Below are positions 60,710 through 64,000 of a stretch of DNA of 64,000 nt, piece after piece (within the stretch, counting starts at the first letter, position 1; every line of letters begins with the position of its first letter). The notes beneath the pieces are model-generated. The model did not search any database and was not told where the DNA came from. It saw nothing but the letters and a program-made list of their open reading frames with translations. A program made the position numbers and the translations under genes. Where the stretch lies: contig NC_030987.1 in assembly GCF_000149955.1 (NCBI RefSeq), positions 3,131,138 to 3,195,137 of the forward strand, given 5' to 3'. This stretch comes from Fusarium oxysporum f. sp. lycopersici 4287. Taxonomy: Eukaryota; Ascomycota; Sordariomycetes; Hypocreales; Nectriaceae.

Positions 60710-63700
60710 GACACGACATGGCATCGCAACTCGCACGACTTGATGACGACTATGGGTTATAGAGGAATAGAAAGGAATGGCGTTTATGGTTTACAACATG
60801 GCATTCGAATTACATCATCTCAAGGATTGAGCACTCGGCGAGGATTTGGGCGGCATTTGTGAAATGAAAGAAAGCATTTTTTGTTCAAGGGCGGGTGGAC
60901 TACGGTAACAACACCGAGTCCGGCCCATGTTTGGGAGGCGGCGGAAACTAGAATTCGAATTGCGGAGCACTTGGATTTTTTACCCTCGGGCTTGCCTCGG
61001 GGGACGTCGGAGGCTATCACTGCCCCGTCAGAAAAGCAGTTCTATTTGATATCCACGGATTGTGTTCTCTTACTTCTTGTTATGAAAGAAACTTCACTCC
61101 TGTTACAATTTCAATCAAAAATATCATGTCAAATGTTTAATGTTCATGTCTCCTTATTTTTTTATTCTTTGGATGTGCGGGATCACTCTATTCTGAAGAG
61201 GGCCTTGATGGGACTTGATAATGGGTCGACTAGGGTCTGGCACACTCGGGTAAGCCTCAGCTCAGCTTTGTCAAGCCTGCGCTGGAGGCTAACGTTACTG
61301 GGTTGCCAGTGGCTCTTTGGAAGATTACGAAACTAATACTTGTATGATTCACGGCGATAGATAGATACCTAGACCAAAAAATGCAGCGATGTTATTCAAC
61401 AAAAACCCACGGTTGCAATGCTCACGGAGCTTATTACCCCCTCCACTTGGAAACGAAGTAACCTGGCTGATCTGGAATGCCAGCGATGAACTCACCGTGT
61501 CGTAAACCTGCTGCCCTGATGGCTGATGTCAGGATCATCGCGTGTAACAGATGGCCATTGCAACTTATGGAGGGGTGGCTATCCATTAGGGACTTCAAAG
61601 GTTCAATGCTGAATAACTTACGTCGCGACACCCTTGGATGACGCTATCTCCATTGCAGAAGGTTTAACCACGATCGAGGAGGGGGATCTAGAGACAGAAA
61701 CAAGCCTCCCCAGAGCGGAACCGCAGAATCGGAAGGGCCAATATTACCTATTTTTCCCTCTATCCCTCTCTCTGTCTGAAGGGGGGGGAGTTATTTACGA
61801 AGCAGGGCAAGGTTTGGTTTAGAATTTGGCTTGTCTTGGGGGCCAAGCCAAGCCCAGCTCGGCGTTGGTACCCCTTTTTTAGATAAACCAGATCAGACAG
61901 ATCTAAGGATGCCGTCATATGACGGGGAGTTTGACGACAGATGCTGACGGGGTAAGCGTGTCTGGAAGAGTTTATCTCTGTCCGGGTGTTCGGAAGAGGA
62001 ATGCTCAGATACATCATAGCAGATGTTCTGATACTGTCCTGCTATTTTTTTCTCTTTCGGACACATCCTCAAGATCTATGCATATTCGATCAAAATGGCT
62101 GACGGGCAGAACTGCCACAATCTGATCTGCCGCATCCCCACCATGGATATGCACCATCACACCACACCCCATCCCATCCATACCTGGGTATCCAACCCCA
62201 ACCTAGCCTCTGTGTGTCAGCGCCCCGATGGTGAAATTCTCAGATGGTGGTGGTCATTACATGGGAAACAAGCAAAACTCCCAGGTGATGTAGTGCTGTG
62301 CCGGTATTGGTAGACGCACTCACTCTTACTGTTGTCTCTTTTCGCTTCTGTTATCTACCCATGCACATCCACCAGAGAATCAACCTTTTCGGCTTATGAT
62401 ATGAGCCTCCCGGCTATTCATACTTTCAGGGCGCAACAAGTGCCCCTCAGCGGCCGCGCCAGATGAGGAGACCTTTCAGTTTCGGGGTGCAGGACCGCTG
62501 GGCTGAGAGTCTATCAGAAAGATTGAAGCCACAAATGCCCTTGATCAGTCTTTGTTGATAAGGCGACGTATAAGGTCCTCGACGAGTGAATGGGGGCTTC
62601 TTGACCCTCCCCGTGGGGTGTGCGCGTGTTGATGGTGACACCAAAAGCAAAAGGGTGAGAGGACAGAACATTTCAACCTCGCTCATCAGTGCGCAAGCAA
62701 GAAATTGCGATTCTGTCAATGTTCCGGGTGGCACGCCTCAACTTTGCATCAATTCATCCAGCGCATCACGTCAGCCCATGAGGCTTCAAGCCTTCCAGGC
62801 ACCCTCTTAGGGTTTCCCCTGATAGATACGGGTACACTGGTGACTGGCTCACACTGATAAGTCATACGTGGTCCTGAGACTGTTTCTGAGAGGTAGGACA
62901 ACAGGCTTAGGATACGCGTCCTCCAGATACCAAGACTCTGTCTTTGCTCAGCCCGGCCAAACTCAGGGGTGCAGCTATTTTGATTTGGTACAGCAAAGGG
63001 ACAAAGTATCATTGGATGTCTGATGCTTTTTTGCGCGCGTACTGTCGGTGTACAAAGGATGGCGAAACTGTCTCTAATCAAGCCTAATAATGTTCTGAGG
63101 AAACCATCCCCTTGTTCACGGTAATTGTTGGGAAGATTAAAATTCAACATGTGAAGTTCAAAAACAGCCATTTGCTGGCTGGCCCAGGTGTCTCGGGCCG
63201 GGATGGTCGGTGAAGGGGTATTGCACCGGGCGATACGCGCCATGTACCACACATACAATGGCAGATGCACACCAGTGAAGTGTCTGGTAAGTGGGGGATT
63301 TTCTCAATGTGGCCGTCTTTCGTGGGCTGAGTGGTTCAACAACCCCTGGCCACGATAAGCACCAAGCTGAGGGAAACAGTCGGTTTGATTAGAGCAGTCG
63401 ACTCACGGCAACACAAGTCCGGCACAGAAATGCAAGGCAAGTTCACCGCTACAAATCAAGAACGAATGAGAGCTGTGCCAGAAATCGGATGCAAGCGTGA
63501 AATGGTGTGTAGCAGAAAGTGTGCGAACCAAGAAGAAACACCAATTTTGACAAGTTTTCCGAATCTGGGCTGGAGTCCAAGGAAGGATTGCCAGTTGAAA
63601 TCCGGGGATGGGTGGTGTGTGCGCTTCTCCCCCAAACTTTCGAGATGCGGGTGTGTGCCAACTTTAGCTCTGGGCTTGTTTTCAATGTACTGTTTTTGCT

Positions 63701-64000
63701 TCTTGGAGGGTGGTATTCGCGGGGTCAGGCAGCCTGACCACGTCCAGTGAAAACTGGGGTTGAAATGGACGCTTTTGGCTGGCCGATAGGCGATGCCAAC
63801 CTCACGTCGACGACGTCAAGTAACTGGCGATCATTTTTCACTTCTGCTTAAACATGACTCCTGTTATCGCTCCAGGCGGCTGGAAGGCGCAAGGCACACA
63901 CACACGCGCGCACACACACACATGCTCTGGCGATCGCGATTGCGGGCCGTTATCAAGCGACGATGATGTCTTATCTTGAGAAACGACAGCTTTCTGGGGC
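60710..64000. other. 3' flank of creA and gene-free right end
   Basis: The first few hundred bases are the creA 3' untranslated region. Beyond that I find no gene: the frames at 62749..63270 minus (173 codons) and 63331..63750 plus (139 codons) lack motifs, and their sequences look like translated non-coding DNA. There is a G run near 61781 and a CA/CG dinucleotide tract near 63894. A neighbouring gene may begin beyond the window. Confidence 0.45.
63894..63922. repeat. (CA)n microsatellite with CG interruption
   Basis: An alternating purine-pyrimidine CA tract is interrupted by CGCGCG, about 29 bases, in non-coding DNA. Such tracts can form Z-DNA and vary in length. No role is visible. Confidence 0.85.

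Noticed and set aside
62749..63270. 173-codon open frame on minus downstream of creA
   Set aside because: No domain, no signal peptide and no coding-like bias; it is probably non-coding.

Overview
This window is nuclear DNA of a filamentous ascomycete, most likely a Fusarium-type sordariomycete. The genes have short introns (about 45-70 nt) with GT/AG borders and CTAAC/CTAAT-like branch sites. The proteins closely resemble Fusarium-type orthologues as I know them: CreA, Mlh1, Syo1, End3, Idi1, Rfa2 and peroxisomal Lon. The species call is inference from remembered family sequences, since no search was run. There are no tRNAs, rRNAs, CRISPR arrays, intact transposons or bacterial-type operons that I can recognise.

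Layout, left to right. A type II membrane protein, possibly a glycosyltransferase, is cut by the left edge (minus). SYO1, the ribosomal-protein import chaperone, is on plus at 1.6-3.6 kb. MLH1 is on minus at 3.8-6.2 kb, with an apparent reading-frame break. A small unknown gene is at 8.5-8.9 kb. A Zn2Cys6 regulator with a PAS-like domain is on minus at 10.4-12.5 kb and has an 8-nt microexon. Then comes about 13.5 kb without a convincing gene. From 26 to 42 kb the DNA is gene-dense: peroxisomal Lon protease (minus), RFA2 (plus), a GNAT acetyltransferase (minus), isopentenyl-diphosphate isomerase (minus), END3 (plus), an AIF/FSP1-like NAD(P)H oxidoreductase (minus), acyl-CoA-binding protein (plus) and a cysteine-rich GPI-anchored wall protein (minus). 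A BTB-plus-bromodomain protein (minus) sits at 44.6-45.9 kb. A RAD51-paralogue ATPase with six exons (minus) is at 50.4-51.9 kb. About 7.5 kb of apparently non-coding DNA then leads to creA, the carbon catabolite repressor (plus, 59.4-60.7 kb). The last 3.3 kb shows no gene.

The genes are mostly independent housekeeping loci, not a cluster. Two themes recur. MLH1, RFA2 and the RAD51 paralogue all serve DNA replication and repair. Lon and the acyl-CoA-binding protein both serve fatty-acid or peroxisome metabolism, and both carry a CCTCGG hexamer upstream. The two transcription-factor genes lie next to the longest gene-free stretches, as if they had large regulatory regions.

The points most worth a second look are these: the MLH1 frame break; a BTB-bromodomain fusion whose acetyl-lysine-binding Asn is replaced by Trp; an 8-nt exon that encodes the third zinc-binding Cys of the regulator; two GC-AG introns; and a five-copy 13-bp tandem repeat upstream of creA. 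I did not find a clear-cut new multi-gene system.
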